A stretch of 64,000 nucleotides of DNA from Bosea vestrisii (GCF_030144325.1 NZ_CP126307.1:868001-932000), one strand, 5' to 3'. Counted from the first letter of the stretch, positions 1-8,772 are shown. Program-made: numbers and translations. Notes: generated by a model from the letters alone, not told the origin.

Positions 1-732
1 CGCACCATGCCGTCGATCGGCGCAGTCCGCGTGCCTTGGCACAGCGAGCGCCGGCGGCCGGCCCGGATCGCGACCGAGCTCGGCCTGCTTCTCGGCCATC
101 TTGGCAAGATGGCGCAGGACATCGCCTTGATGGCGCAGACCGAGATCGGCGAGCTCGCCGAGCCGGAAGCGCCCGGAAAAGGCGGCTCCTCGGCCATGCC
201 GCACAAGCGCAATCCGGTGCTGTGCACGCTGATCCTCGCTGCGGGCAAGCGTACGCCGGGACTAGTCGCGACCATGCTCGCCGCCATGCCGCAGGAGCAC
301 GAGCGCGCCATGGGCGGCTGGCACGCCGAATGGCCGACATTGCGCGAGCTTTTCCTGATCGCCGGCTCCGCCCTGAACCAGGCGGTCACGCTGATCGAAG
401 GGCTCCAGGTCTTCCCCGAGCAGATGCAGTACAATCTCGACCTGACCAACGGGCTCGTCATGGCCGAACGCGTCTCGCTCGCGCTCGCGCAGACGATCGG
501 CCGCGGCGAGGCCCATCATCTGCTCGAGGAGGCTAGCCGCGACTGCCTCGCCAGCGGGCGCCATCTCAAGGATGTCCTGGCCGACCACCCTGCGCTCGCC
601 GGCAAGCTGTCGCCCGAAGAGCTCGACGACCTGTTCGATCCCACGACCTATCGCGGCGCGACCGACGCCATCATCGACCGCATCCTGGTGCTCTACGAGG
701 AAGAGCGGGAATATATGAGCGGCAGCGGCTGA
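1..732 (+). CDS. pcaB: 3-carboxy-cis,cis-muconate cycloisomerase-like lyase, 3' part
   Basis: Only the last 243 codons are present; the frame is open to the left edge, so the start lies outside the window. The protein belongs to the fumarase/aspartase superfamily: the signature GSSAMPHKRNP, which holds the flexible catalytic-loop serine, is at about residues 60-70 of this fragment. The residues after it (HERAMGGWHAEWPTLRELF) fit the CMLE/PcaB branch better than adenylosuccinate lyase, which is separately present at 11134. PcaB cycloisomerises 3-carboxymuconate in the protocatechuate branch of the beta-ketoadipate pathway in the cytoplasm. It converges on the flavin reductase gene. No other pca gene is in view, so the assignment rests on the fragment alone. 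Confidence 0.8.
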   Translation, partial: RTMPSIGAVRVPWHSERRRPARIATELGLLLGHLGKMAQDIALMAQTEIGELAEPEAPGKGGSSAMPHKRNPVLCTLILAAGKRTPGLVATMLAAMPQEHERAMGGWHAEWPTLRELFLIAGSALNQAVTLIEGLQVFPEQMQYNLDLTNGLVMAERVSLALAQTIGRGEAHHLLEEASRDCLASGRHLKDVLADHPALAGKLSPEELDDLFDPTTYRGATDAIIDRILVLYEEEREYMSGSG

Positions 733-810
733 ATTTCGCCGAAGAGCGCGCGATCACTGCCGGCGTGCGTGACGACGGCAGTGCCATCATCGAAGCCCTG
801 AGAGATGGCT

Positions 811-1326
811 TCAGACGCCGCCGAAGCGGCGATGGCGATAGACCAGCCCCGGCCCGGAGCCGCCGCCACCGAGCGCCACCACCTGGCCGATCAAGATACG
901 ATGTGTCGCGACGCGGTGCACCGCCGCCACCCGGCAGTCAAAGCTGGCGAGCGCACTCGCCAGTGCGGGAGCGCCGGTCGAAAGCTCGCCCCATTCCCCA
1001 ACGCCGAAGCGGTCCTCCCCCGTCAGGCCGCGCCGACCGGAGAAGACGAAGGCGAGCTCGTGGTCGGCCGCCGCCAGCGTGTTGATGCAGAAGATACCGC
1101 TTTCCTCGATCACGGCCAGCGTTCGGCTGGCAGCCTCGATGCAGACGAGCACGGTCGGCGGCGCATCCGAGACGGAGGCGACGGCCGTCGCAGTCAGCCC
1201 GGCGCGCCCGGCCGGGCCGAGCGTCGTCACGATATGAGCGGCGCTCGCAACCTCAGCCATCGCCTCGCGGAAGGCCTTAGCTTCGGGGCGCGACGCGCGT
1301 AAGGCGGCATCGACCATGTTGTTCAT
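811..1326 (-). CDS. Flavin reductase family protein (FMN-binding split barrel)
   Basis: This 171-aa protein has the layout of small NAD(P)H:flavin oxidoreductases (HpaC/DszD type). Visible features are a segment AHIVTTLGPAGRAGLTATAV near residues 30-50, a central SGIFCINTLA segment and a late CRVAAVHRVATHRILIGQV segment. Such enzymes supply reduced FMN or FAD to a partner monooxygenase. No monooxygenase gene is adjacent, so the partner is unknown. Start MNNMVDAAL is at 1326; a second Met at codon 4 is possible. About 105 bp upstream is a palindrome-like AGATATATCA that also occurs upstream of the neighbouring GntR gene, which suggests that regulator may control this gene. Confidence 0.8.
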   Translation of the reverse strand: MNNMVDAALRASRPEAKAFREAMAEVASAAHIVTTLGPAGRAGLTATAVASVSDAPPTVLVCIEAASRTLAVIEESGIFCINTLAAADHELAFVFSGRRGLTGEDRFGVGEWGELSTGAPALASALASFDCRVAAVHRVATHRILIGQVVALGGGGSGPGLVYRHRRFGGV

Positions 1327-1429
1327 CGCCCAACTCTGCGCGAGGATACTGCGCTTTATCTAAGCGCGCAGGGGTAAAAGGCCAGTTTCAGCAATTGTCG
1401 ACTTACGGGCCGTTCCTCGCGCAGGGTTA

Positions 1430-1439
1430 AGATATATCA
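1430..1439. promoter_or_regulatory. Candidate GntR-family operator, copy 1
   Basis: AGATATATCA differs by one base from the perfect palindrome TGATATATCA at 2184. It lies between the GntR gene and the flavin reductase gene, on the promoter side of the latter. Assigning it to the adjacent FadR-type regulator is inference from the shared motif and position. Confidence 0.4.
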
Positions 1440-1459
1440 TACTGCCAGTGAGAGCCGGC

Positions 1460-2146
1460 TCACTCGCGTCGCAGCGCGGCCAGCAATCCCGCGCGCAAGT
1501 GGCGCATAAGCGCATCGCTCGCTTCTGCGGCGGCGCCCGGCTCAGCCGCGACCAGCGCCTGGGCAAGGGTGACATGGTGGGTCGCGGCCGGCACAAGGTC
1601 GATCTGCCGGTCGAAGAAGTACCAGGCCCGGCGGATCAGCGCCTGCAGCGGCTCAACGGCGCGACTGGCATACGGGCTGCGCGCCGCAGCCGCGACCAGC
1701 GTGTCGAGCTCCTTGTCGAGCCGCATATAGGCGTTGACGTCGTCCGCCTGCGCCGCCTCGCGCATCGCCCGTGCCTTGGCGAGGATGGCGCTGCGCTCGG
1801 CCGGCCCGGCACGCTTCGCCGCCTCGGTTGCGATCAGGCGCTCCAGCACTTCGCGGGCATCGAGCGCCGCCATCACGTCGATCGCGTCGATCGCCGTGAC
1901 GACAACCCCCTTGCGCGGCAGAATCTCGACCAGCCCCTGCTGCGCCAGCCTGATCAGCGCCTCGCGCACCGGCGTGCGGCCGACCCCGACGAGCTCGATC
2001 ATCTGCGCTTCGGTCAGCACCGCGCCCGGCCGCAGGGACAGGGTCACGATCGCCTCTTCGAGACGCCGGTAAGCCAGATCGGACAGGCTGACGATGGCGC
2101 GAACGCTGATCGCATCCTCACCGGAAACGCGGGCATCCTCGGTCAT
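1460..2146 (-). CDS. GntR family transcriptional regulator (FadR/FCD subfamily)
   Basis: A 228-aa DNA-binding regulator. The N-terminal winged helix contains LRPGAVLTEAQMIELVGVGRTPVREALIRL (described here by its key part: GVGRTPVREAL, the GntR recognition-helix signature). A C-terminal all-helical FCD ligand domain follows with conserved Asp, Arg and His positions (DARE, DKELD, ATHH). A start at 2206 is possible, but its first 20 residues read across the candidate operator and lack GntR character; MTEDARVSG at 2146 is preferred. It is transcribed divergently from the cupin-DAO pair. FCD regulators usually respond to small acids or amino acids, which fits the neighbouring oxidoreductase. The ligand is unknown. 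Confidence 0.85.
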   Translation of the reverse strand: MTEDARVSGEDAISVRAIVSLSDLAYRRLEEAIVTLSLRPGAVLTEAQMIELVGVGRTPVREALIRLAQQGLVEILPRKGVVVTAIDAIDVMAALDAREVLERLIATEAAKRAGPAERSAILAKARAMREAAQADDVNAYMRLDKELDTLVAAAARSPYASRAVEPLQALIRRAWYFFDRQIDLVPAATHHVTLAQALVAAEPGAAAEASDALMRHLRAGLLAALRRE

Positions 2147-2183
2147 GGGCGGCACCAGCGATGCTTGACGCACCGGATGCCAT

Positions 2184-2193
2184 TGATATATCA
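2184..2193. promoter_or_regulatory. Candidate GntR-family operator, copy 2
   Basis: A perfect 10-bp palindrome TGATATATCA lies in the divergent region between the GntR gene (start 2146) and the cupin gene (start 2264). It matches the site at 1430 in 9 of 10 positions. This is where an autoregulatory operator controlling both directions would be expected. Confidence 0.45.
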
Positions 2194-2263
2194 GAACTTT
2201 CAACAAGACCGCAAGGCAGGCAAGCCGGCCGACCAGTGGTTAAGACCCGCGAATGGAGCCGCC

Positions 2264-2602
2264 ATGGCGTTCGCCTGCACGATCCCCGCCGTCGCCACGC
2301 TCCAGCAGGACGACGACACGGTCCGGATCACGCGCTGGGATTTCGAGCCGGGCGCGGTGACCGGCTGGCACAGCCATGGCTGGCCCTATTTCGTGATCAT
2401 GCTGATCGCTGGCACCTTGCGCATCCATGACGGAGCCAAGGAGACCGACGTGCCGCTGGCACAGGGCCAGGCCTATATGCGCCAGGCTGGCATCCAGCAC
2501 GACGTGATGAACGGCTCAGCCCATCCGATCGCCTTCGTCGAGATCGAGGTGAAGCAGCCGTCGGCGCTCAAACTGCTGCCCAACCCCCTGCCCACCACAT
2601 GA
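2264..2602 (+). CDS. Small cupin-domain protein
   Basis: A 112-aa single-domain cupin. The first cupin motif is visible as the GAVTGWHSHGWPYFVIMLIAG region (metal-ligand histidines in WHSHGW), and a second motif carries QAGIQHDVMN (His). It is the first gene of an apparent two-gene transcript: its TGA overlaps the ATG of the FAD oxidoreductase (ATGA). The frame is open far upstream to 1448, but that stretch is antisense to the GntR gene and is rejected; ATG 2264 gives a normal cupin length. Its role may be as an enzyme or as a metal/ligand-binding accessory in the linked amino-acid oxidation pathway. The substrate is unknown. Confidence 0.8.
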   Translation: MAFACTIPAVATLQQDDDTVRITRWDFEPGAVTGWHSHGWPYFVIMLIAGTLRIHDGAKETDVPLAQGQAYMRQAGIQHDVMNGSAHPIAFVEIEVKQPSALKLLPNPLPTT

Positions 2603-3831
2603 AGATCGCGATCATCGGCGCCGGCATCGTCGGCACGGCCACCGCCCACGCTTTGCTCGACGAGGGCCACGAGGTCCTGATCCTCGACAAGGAGGGGCCG
2701 GCCTTCGGCCCGTCGCGCGGCAATGCCGGCATCATCGCGCATACCGACGTGCTGCCGATCGCCAGCCCGAACATGCTGCGCAAGGTGCCGGGCTTCCTGC
2801 TCGACCCGCTCGGCCCTCTCGCGATCCGCCTCGGCTATCTGCCGCAATTGCTGCCCTGGCTGGCGCGCTTTCTGCTCGCGGCCCGCCCCGCCGCCTATGA
2901 GCGCTCGATCGCCGGAATCATCGCCATCCAGCAACTGGCGCTGCCAGCCTGGCTGGCGCGCGCCGAAAGAGCCGGGATCAGCAACCATATCCACCGCCGC
3001 GGCGCGCTCTATACCTTTCGCGATGCGGGTGATACCGCCGGCCTCGAAGATCTCGCCCGGCGCCAGCGCGCCGCCGGCATCGCCGTCGACATGCTCCGGC
3101 CGCAGGAACTGCGCCAGATGGAGCCGGCGCTGAAGGACTGCTTCGCCGGCGCGGCCTTCCACCCCGACGCAGCCCATATCAGCGATCCGCTCGCCCTTAC
3201 CATGGCGCTATACGAATCGGCGCTGGCGCGCGGCGCCACCTTCGAGAAGGCCGAGGTCAGCAACATCTCGCTGGCCGAGCGCCCTGCCCTGATCGGCCCA
3301 GATGGCTGGCAGCGCGTCGTCGATCGCGTCGTCGTCGCGGCCGGCGCCTGGTCGAAGCCGCTGGCGGCGGCGATGGGTGACAACATCCCGCTCGACACCG
3401 AGCGCGGCTACAATGTCAGCTTCCCGGGTGTCACCGGCCTGACCGGCCGTCCGGTCGGCTTCAAGGACCACGGCTTCGTCATGACGCCTCTCGAAAGCGG
3501 CCTGCGCATCGGCGGAGCGGTTGAGTTCGGTGGCCTGCAGGCGCCGCCGAACCATGCCCGCACCAAGGCGCTCTACGACAAGGCGGCGACGCTGGTGGAC
3601 GGGCTGCCGGCCTTCGACAGCGGCAAACTCTGGATGGGCTTCCGGCCGTCGCTGCCGGATTCGCTGCCGGTGATCGGCAAGGCAAGCCGCAACCCCAATG
3701 TCGTCTATGCCTTCGGTCACGGCCATTACGGCATGACCCAATCGACCGCGACGGCCGATCTCGTCGCCGCGCTGATCGCCGGCCGCCCGTCCACGATCGA
3801 CCTCAGCCATTTCAGCCCGCAGCGCTTCTGA
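2599..3831 (+). CDS. FAD-dependent oxidoreductase, D-amino-acid dehydrogenase (DadA/DAO) type
   Basis: A 410-aa DAO-fold flavoprotein. The dinucleotide-binding GxGxxG is at residues 7-12 (IGAGIVGTATA), followed by an acidic strand end (LILDKEG) and SRGNAGIIA, typical of DadA-like dehydrogenases. The C-terminal FAD motif is in the YAFGHGHYGMTQ region. Members oxidise D-amino acids or related imino acids and pass electrons to the membrane quinone pool. It is translationally coupled to the cupin gene by a 4-bp overlap and lies downstream of the divergent GntR regulator. A second family member is at 5473, so this locus may handle more than one substrate. The exact substrate cannot be read from sequence. 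Confidence 0.85.
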   Translation: MKIAIIGAGIVGTATAHALLDEGHEVLILDKEGPAFGPSRGNAGIIAHTDVLPIASPNMLRKVPGFLLDPLGPLAIRLGYLPQLLPWLARFLLAARPAAYERSIAGIIAIQQLALPAWLARAERAGISNHIHRRGALYTFRDAGDTAGLEDLARRQRAAGIAVDMLRPQELRQMEPALKDCFAGAAFHPDAAHISDPLALTMALYESALARGATFEKAEVSNISLAERPALIGPDGWQRVVDRVVVAAGAWSKPLAAAMGDNIPLDTERGYNVSFPGVTGLTGRPVGFKDHGFVMTPLESGLRIGGAVEFGGLQAPPNHARTKALYDKAATLVDGLPAFDSGKLWMGFRPSLPDSLPVIGKASRNPNVVYAFGHGHYGMTQSTATADLVAALIAGRPSTIDLSHFSPQRF

Positions 3832-3908
3832 AAGGACCGCACTGGCGCTAGGCTTGAATCAGTTCTTCAAACGGCTGAATCGGCATCCCAGCCGCCAGAG
3901 ACAACGCC

Positions 3909-4319
3909 ATGATCCGACTCGGCTTTGTGTTTCTCCTAGCCTTCAGCGTCACCGGTTGCGCCGGCCTCCCGCAACAAGCCTGTGCGCCCGGCCAGCAGGC
4001 CATGCTGAGCGCCGAACTGCTCTTCGGCCGCAAAATCGGCGACCGCGTCGGCGTGAGCGAAGCCGCCTTCCGCAGCTTCGTCGACGCGGAGGTGACACCG
4101 CGCTTCCCCGACGGCCTCACCATCCTCGACGCCAGCGGGCAGTATCACGACCGCCAAAACAGCAGGCTCATCCGCGAGCCGAGCAAGCTCGTCCTGATCG
4201 CAACCCCTGACGAGACCGAAAATCGCGAGAAGCTCGCCGCCGTCGCCGAGGCCTACAAGCGCCGCTTCGACCAGCAATCGGTCGGGCTGATCCTCAAGCC
4301 GGCCTGCGCCTCGTTCTAA
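3909..4319 (+). CDS. DUF3574 lipoprotein
   Basis: A 136-aa exported protein. A short hydrophobic signal (residues 3-15) ends in a lipobox VTGC, with Cys17 as the likely lipidation site. The body carries the segment LSAELLFGRKIGDRVGVSE and a FPDGLTILDASGQYHD region, the pattern I associate with DUF3574, a family of unknown function. It has its own start 77 bp after the DAO gene and need not be in that transcript. Confidence 0.7.
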   Translation: MIRLGFVFLLAFSVTGCAGLPQQACAPGQQAMLSAELLFGRKIGDRVGVSEAAFRSFVDAEVTPRFPDGLTILDASGQYHDRQNSRLIREPSKLVLIATPDETENREKLAAVAEAYKRRFDQQSVGLILKPACASF

Positions 4320-4449
4320 CGTTAGGTCCGTCTGGCGGAGAAAAGCGGAAACCTTGCTACGAAAAGACCGCGCCAGCTCAGTGGCGTAGCCGCCGTTGCT
4401 CAACTAGCCTGACGCAAAGGCATAGAAATGCCGATCAGGGGAAACGTGC

Positions 4450-5325
4450 ATGCAGGCCTCGATTCTGACTGACCTGCTGTTACCGCTCGCCATCGGTATC
4501 GTCATGTTCGGACTGGGACTGAGCCTGACGATCGCGGACTTCCGCCGCGTCGCGCGCTATCCGCTCGCCGTCGGCTTCGGCCTTTTCCTCCAGGTCGTGC
4601 TCCTGCCACTCGCTGCCTTCGCGATCGCGATCTGGCTGAAGCTTTCGCCCGATCATGCCGTCGGCTTGATGCTGCTCGCGGCCGCGCCGGGCGGAGCGAC
4701 AGCCAATATCTACAGTCACCTCGCCCGCGGCGACGTCGCGCTCAACATCACCCTGACGGCAGTCAATAGCCTGCTCTGCCTGCTGACGCTGCCGATCGTG
4801 CTCGATCTCTCGCTCGACTATTTCCTGGGTGCCGGCCAGTACGTGCCGCCGCCGCACCGCAAGGTTGTCGAGGTCGCCGCCATCATCCTGATCCCGGTCG
4901 CCATCGGCATGCTGCTCCGGGCGAAGGCTGAGCACTTCGCGCTCCGCGCCGAGAAGCCGATCAAGATCTTCTCGATCCTCGTGCTCGTCGCCCTGATCGC
5001 CATCGCGATCTACATGGAGCGCAAGGCGCTGCTGCCGAGCCTGATCGCGGTCGGCGGCGCTTGCCTCGCCTTCAACCTCGTCAGCATGCTGGCCGGCTAT
5101 CTCGCCCCGCTGGCGCTGCGCCTGCCGAAGGGGCAAGCGGTGGCGATCGCCATGGAGATCGGCATCCACAATGCCGCTCTGGCGATTTTCATCGCGCTCA
5201 ACGTGCTGCGCAACCCGGCCGCGGCCGTGGTGCCCGGCATCTACAGCCTGGTGATGTACGTGACCGCTTCGGCCTTCGCAGTCTGGCTGCTGCGACGCCG
5301 CAAGAGCAATTTCGCAAATGCCTGA
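4450..5325 (+). CDS. Bile acid:sodium symporter (BASS) family transporter
   Basis: A 291-aa integral membrane protein with about nine hydrophobic segments from residue 8 to the C-terminus. The BASS hallmarks are visible: an early MFGLGLSLT segment, the crossing region APGGATANIYSHLARGDVAL, and a later EIGIHNAALAIFIAL. Family members move organic acids, bile acids or pantothenate-like solutes with Na+. It is a monocistronic gene between a lipoprotein gene and a REP-like repeat. A second, more divergent relative is at 7010. The substrate is unknown. Confidence 0.85.
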   Translation: MQASILTDLLLPLAIGIVMFGLGLSLTIADFRRVARYPLAVGFGLFLQVVLLPLAAFAIAIWLKLSPDHAVGLMLLAAAPGGATANIYSHLARGDVALNITLTAVNSLLCLLTLPIVLDLSLDYFLGAGQYVPPPHRKVVEVAAIILIPVAIGMLLRAKAEHFALRAEKPIKIFSILVLVALIAIAIYMERKALLPSLIAVGGACLAFNLVSMLAGYLAPLALRLPKGQAVAIAMEIGIHNAALAIFIALNVLRNPAAAVVPGIYSLVMYVTASAFAVWLLRRRKSNFANA

Positions 5326-5342
5326 GCACGGCAACCCATAAG

Positions 5343-5457
5343 CCCTCATCCTGAGGAGCAGCCAAAGGCTGCGTCTCGAAGGATGCTTCAGGAGGCTCCG
5401 GAGACAGCCTGACCATCCTTCGAGACGCGATCCTGCGGATCGCTCCTCAGGATGAGG
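5343..5457. repeat. REP-like palindromic repeat pair (BIME-like)
   Basis: Two inverted copies of a dispersed element face each other. The first starts CCCTCATCCTGAGGAGC and ends GCGTCTCGAAGGATG; the second (from 5413) reads CATCCTTCGAGACGCG to CTCCTCAGGATGAGG. A third copy lies at 61239-61280. Each copy has a short internal variable hairpin. They lie between convergent genes and may act in mRNA stability or termination. Confidence 0.75.
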
Positions 5458-5472
5458 ACTGAGAAAGCGGGC

Positions 5473-6720
5473 TCAGCCGAAGCGCGCCGGCGCGAACGGC
5501 GTCGGGTCGACGAAGACCTTCTGGCCGCTCACCATCTCTGCGACCATGCGCCCGGTCACCGCCGCCAGCGTCAGCCCATGATGGGCGTGGCCGAAGGAGA
5601 ACCACAGGTTCCTGTGCTTCGGCGCCGGGCCGATGATCGGCATCATGTCCGGCGTGCACGGCCGGTTGCCGAGCCACGGCTCGGCATCGAGCCGCTCGCC
5701 GAGCGGGAACAGGGTCTTGGCGATCGGCTCGGCGCGGGCGAGCTGCACCGGCGTCTTCGGCGCGTCCCGATTGGCGAACTCGGCGCCGGTGGTGAGGCGC
5801 ACGCCCTGGCGCATCGGCGCCAGGAAATAGCCGCGTTCGGTGTCGAGCACCGGGTGGTTCAGCACGGCATTGCCAAGCGGCTTGTAGTGCATGTGGTAGC
5901 CGCGCTTGACCGCGAGCGGCAGGTGATAGCCGAGCTGGCGGGTCAGCACGTCGGCCCAGGGGCCGAGGGCCACGACCACGTCCATGCCGAGGGCCTTGGT
6001 GCCGTCCGCCAGCGTCACGCTCCAGCGATCGCCGTCCTGCGCCAGCGTTCCAGCATCGCCTTGCGCGACACGCCCGCCAAGCTTTTCGAACAGCGCGAGA
6101 TAGGCCTTGGACAGGCCGAGCGGATCGATCACCGTCACCGGGTCGGTCCAGTGCAGGCCGCCAATCAGGCTTTGGTCGAGATGCGGCTCCTCGGCCCGCA
6201 ATTCGGCGGCGTCGAGCGCGCGATGGTTCAGGCCGTAATCGCGCTTCCAGCGCGCCGCTTCCGCCAGCCGGGTCTCCTGCTCGAAGGGCGTGCGGAAAAC
6301 CTTCATCCAGCCCTTGCGGCGCAAGAGATCGGTCGCGCCCGCTTCCTGCGCAAGCGCGTCATGCTCGGTGACGCAGTGCTCGATCAGAGTCGCGTATTTG
6401 TGGGCGATCGCCTCGTGCTGAGAGGCGCGCGAATGCATCCAGTACGACCACAGGAAGGGCGCGAGCTTCGGGATCGCATTCCAATGATAATGCGCATCGA
6501 TGGTGTTGTTCATCGCGTAGCGGATGAGCGCACCGAAATCATGCGGGAAGCCGTAGGGGTAGACGCCCTCGCGCTGGATCAGCCCGGCATTGCCATAGCT
6601 GGTTTCACCGCCCGGCTGGCCGCGATCGACCAGCAGCACCGAGCGGCCGGCCTTCTGCAGATGCAGCGCCACCGAAATCCCGACGATGCCCGCCCCAAGA
6701 ACGATCGCGTCCGTACGCAT
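5473..6720 (-). CDS. FAD-dependent D-amino-acid dehydrogenase (DadA-like)
   Basis: A 415-aa DAO-superfamily flavoenzyme. GxGxxG is in LGAGIVGISVALHL (residues 8-20), followed by an acidic LLVDRGQPGGETSYGNAG region. The C-terminal WFSFGHAHHGLTLAAVTG segment closes the FAD site. The length fits small-subunit DadA. The reaction is oxidative deamination of D-amino acids, with electrons passed to the respiratory chain. It is transcribed alone, divergent from the transporter at 7010. It resembles the enzyme at 2599 only in overall family, so the two are old paralogs rather than a recent duplication. Confidence 0.85.
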   Translation of the reverse strand: MRTDAIVLGAGIVGISVALHLQKAGRSVLLVDRGQPGGETSYGNAGLIQREGVYPYGFPHDFGALIRYAMNNTIDAHYHWNAIPKLAPFLWSYWMHSRASQHEAIAHKYATLIEHCVTEHDALAQEAGATDLLRRKGWMKVFRTPFEQETRLAEAARWKRDYGLNHRALDAAELRAEEPHLDQSLIGGLHWTDPVTVIDPLGLSKAYLALFEKLGGRVAQGDAGTLAQDGDRWSVTLADGTKALGMDVVVALGPWADVLTRQLGYHLPLAVKRGYHMHYKPLGNAVLNHPVLDTERGYFLAPMRQGVRLTTGAEFANRDAPKTPVQLARAEPIAKTLFPLGERLDAEPWLGNRPCTPDMMPIIGPAPKHRNLWFSFGHAHHGLTLAAVTGRMVAEMVSGQKVFVDPTPFAPARFG

Positions 6721-7009
6721 CCAACCTGTCTCCGCCAGCCTTCCCCTCCTGCAAGAATAGCGCCGGCCGCAGCGCTGTCAGCTCTTGTGTGGAATATTGC
6801 GGCATATCCGGCAAAGTTTCGTAGCTCCTGCCACACTTGCTGCGATGTAGCGGGAACTGCGAGCATCCACGCAAACTTCGCGCAATTTTCTGCGCCTGCT
6901 AGAAACCATGACTACAACTAATGCGGCACTTCGGGGAGACCCGCTCTAGCAGGGTTGCTCCATCGCCCTTCACCCGCAATGACGCTGGAGTGCCCTGCGC
7001 CCATGCCAG

Positions 7010-8035
7010 ATGACGGCGCCCTCCGGATCGGCCAGTGTGGCGCCCCGTTTCGCTCTCCCGGTTTCGATGCTCGCCGCCCTCGCCTCCGCCCTCGCTCTGC
7101 TCGGCCGCTATGGCACGCAGGGCTTCGCGCTTTCGATCTTCCTCGGGCTCGCCTTGCCGCAGTTCTCCGCGGCGGCGCGCCCGCTCCTGCCGATCACGAT
7201 CTTCTGCTTCACCACGGTCGTATTCATGCGCGCCGACCTCGGTGTGATCGCCGGGCTGGTGCGCCGGCCGGCAAAGCTGATCCTGACCTGCCTCTGGCTG
7301 CTGTTCACCCCGGCATTGCTGATCGCCGCCGCCCTCGCTCTGCTCGGCCGGGATGCGCTCGATCCCGGCCTCTTGCTCGGCATCGCGATCATGGGCGCGG
7401 CGCCGCCGATCATGTCCTCGCCCGCCGTCGCCATCCTCTACGGCTTCGAGCCCTCGCTGATCATCGCCGGCGTCATCGTCACCACGATCGCCAGCCCGCT
7501 GATCGCGCCGTTCCTGGTCGACTGGCTGGCGGGAGCCGCAGTGCCGCTCGACCGGCTGGCGCTGACCTTGCGACTGGTGATGTTCATCGGCGGCGGCATG
7601 GTCGTCGCTTTCGCCATCCGGCGCTGGCTCGGAGCCGAACGCATCCGCGCGCTGAAGCCCAATCTCGATGGCTTCGGCGTGCTGATGTACTTCATCTTCG
7701 CCATCGCCGCCATGGACGGCGTCACCAGGGCGGCGATGGAGCGGCCCGGGCAGGTCGCGCTCTTCCTTGCCGTCGCCTTCCTGGTCTCGGCCGTCGGCCT
7801 CGCCAGCGCCTGGCTGGCCTTGCGCCGCTTTCCCCGCTCCGAGCGCTTCATGATCGGCTACGGCACAGGCCAGCGGAACATGGGCCTGCTGGTCGCCGCG
7901 CTCGGCGCCGGCGTGCCGCCGACCACCTTCCTCTATTTCGCGCTGGCCCAGTTCCCGATCTATCTCCTGCCCTGGCTGCTGCGCGGCATTGCGGCGCGCC
8001 TCCGGCGCAGGGAGGCGCCTGCTGACGCAAGCTGA
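7010..8035 (+). CDS. BASS-superfamily membrane transporter (second copy)
   Basis: A 341-aa membrane protein with about ten hydrophobic helices. The motif AIMGAAPPIMSSPAVAILYG in the middle and GYGTGQRNMGLLVAALG near the C-terminus correspond to the two discontinuous-helix regions of SBF/BASS carriers. It is divergent from the D-amino-acid dehydrogenase at 5473 across a 289-bp region where I see no gene. The frame is open upstream, but ATG 7010 precedes the first hydrophobic stretch at a sensible distance. The substrate is unknown; an organic acid is a reasonable guess. Confidence 0.75.
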   Translation: MTAPSGSASVAPRFALPVSMLAALASALALLGRYGTQGFALSIFLGLALPQFSAAARPLLPITIFCFTTVVFMRADLGVIAGLVRRPAKLILTCLWLLFTPALLIAAALALLGRDALDPGLLLGIAIMGAAPPIMSSPAVAILYGFEPSLIIAGVIVTTIASPLIAPFLVDWLAGAAVPLDRLALTLRLVMFIGGGMVVAFAIRRWLGAERIRALKPNLDGFGVLMYFIFAIAAMDGVTRAAMERPGQVALFLAVAFLVSAVGLASAWLALRRFPRSERFMIGYGTGQRNMGLLVAALGAGVPPTTFLYFALAQFPIYLLPWLLRGIAARLRRREAPADAS

Positions 8036-8100
8036 CCAGGCCGGCCCCCAGGCTGCCCGCAACCGGCCGCTTTGACGGCTGGGGCATGGGGACGAAACCA

Positions 8101-8772
8101 ATGAAGCTCTATTCCGGACCACTCAGCCTGTTTGGCCGCAAGGTCGAGATCACCCTTGCCGAGAAGGGGCTGGCCTTCGAGCGCGTCGTGGTCTCGTTCA
8201 ACCAGATGGTCGGCTATCATCCGAAGCACCCCGACGTACTTGCCGCCAATCCGAAGGCGCAGGTGCCGATCCTGGTCGATGGCGAGCTGACCCTCTACGA
8301 TTCCACCCTGATCCTCGAATATCTCGACGAGGCCTATCCGCAGCCGCCGCTCTACCCCGCAACGCCGGTCGAGCGGGCGCGCTGCCGCCAGCATGAGCTC
8401 TTCGCCGACGAGGTGGTGTTCGGCGCGCTGCGCCAACTCTTCCATCGCAACGGCGAACGCCTGCCACAGGCGGAGCTGGAGCAGCTTGAGGGCGCAGCCA
8501 GGGCGGCCGAAGCCGTGCTGGCGCGCTACTTTACCGACATAGACGCGGCGCTCGGCCAGAAACCCTATCTCTGCGGCGCCTTCTCCGTCGCCGATATCGG
8601 GATGTTCCTGATGGTGCACTATGTCCGCCGGCTGGACGGGCCCTCATTCGCTGCCCTGCCGGCGCTCGCAGCCTGGTACGAGCGGGTCGCCGCGCGTCCT
8701 GTCTTCGCGACACAGCTGACCGAGATCGCCGATTGGGACCGCAAGCTCTCGCTGCCGCTCCAGCGCCTCTGA
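8101..8772 (+). CDS. Glutathione S-transferase family protein (copy A of tandem pair)
   Basis: A 223-aa cytosolic GST. The N-terminal thioredoxin-like domain has the active-site region YSGPLSLFGRKVEI and the cis-proline segment AQVPILVDG; ILEYLDEAYP is the glutathione gamma-glutamyl-binding stretch. The all-helical C-terminal domain includes GAFSVADIGMF (N-capping box). An in-frame ATG 15 bp upstream is possible, but ATG 8101 matches the start of the paralog at 8892. The two genes lie in tandem 119 bp apart and align end to end. Confidence 0.85.
   Translation: MKLYSGPLSLFGRKVEITLAEKGLAFERVVVSFNQMVGYHPKHPDVLAANPKAQVPILVDGELTLYDSTLILEYLDEAYPQPPLYPATPVERARCRQHELFADEVVFGALRQLFHRNGERLPQAELEQLEGAARAAEAVLARYFTDIDAALGQKPYLCGAFSVADIGMFLMVHYVRRLDGPSFAALPALAAWYERVAARPVFATQLTEIADWDRKLSLPLQRL

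Noticed and set aside
1448..2263. Long plus-strand frame upstream of the cupin gene
   Set aside because: It is antisense to the GntR gene and Arg-rich; only the part from 2264 is a recognisable cupin.
5452..6921. 489-codon plus-strand frame
   Set aside because: Antisense shadow of the D-amino-acid dehydrogenase; no domain character.
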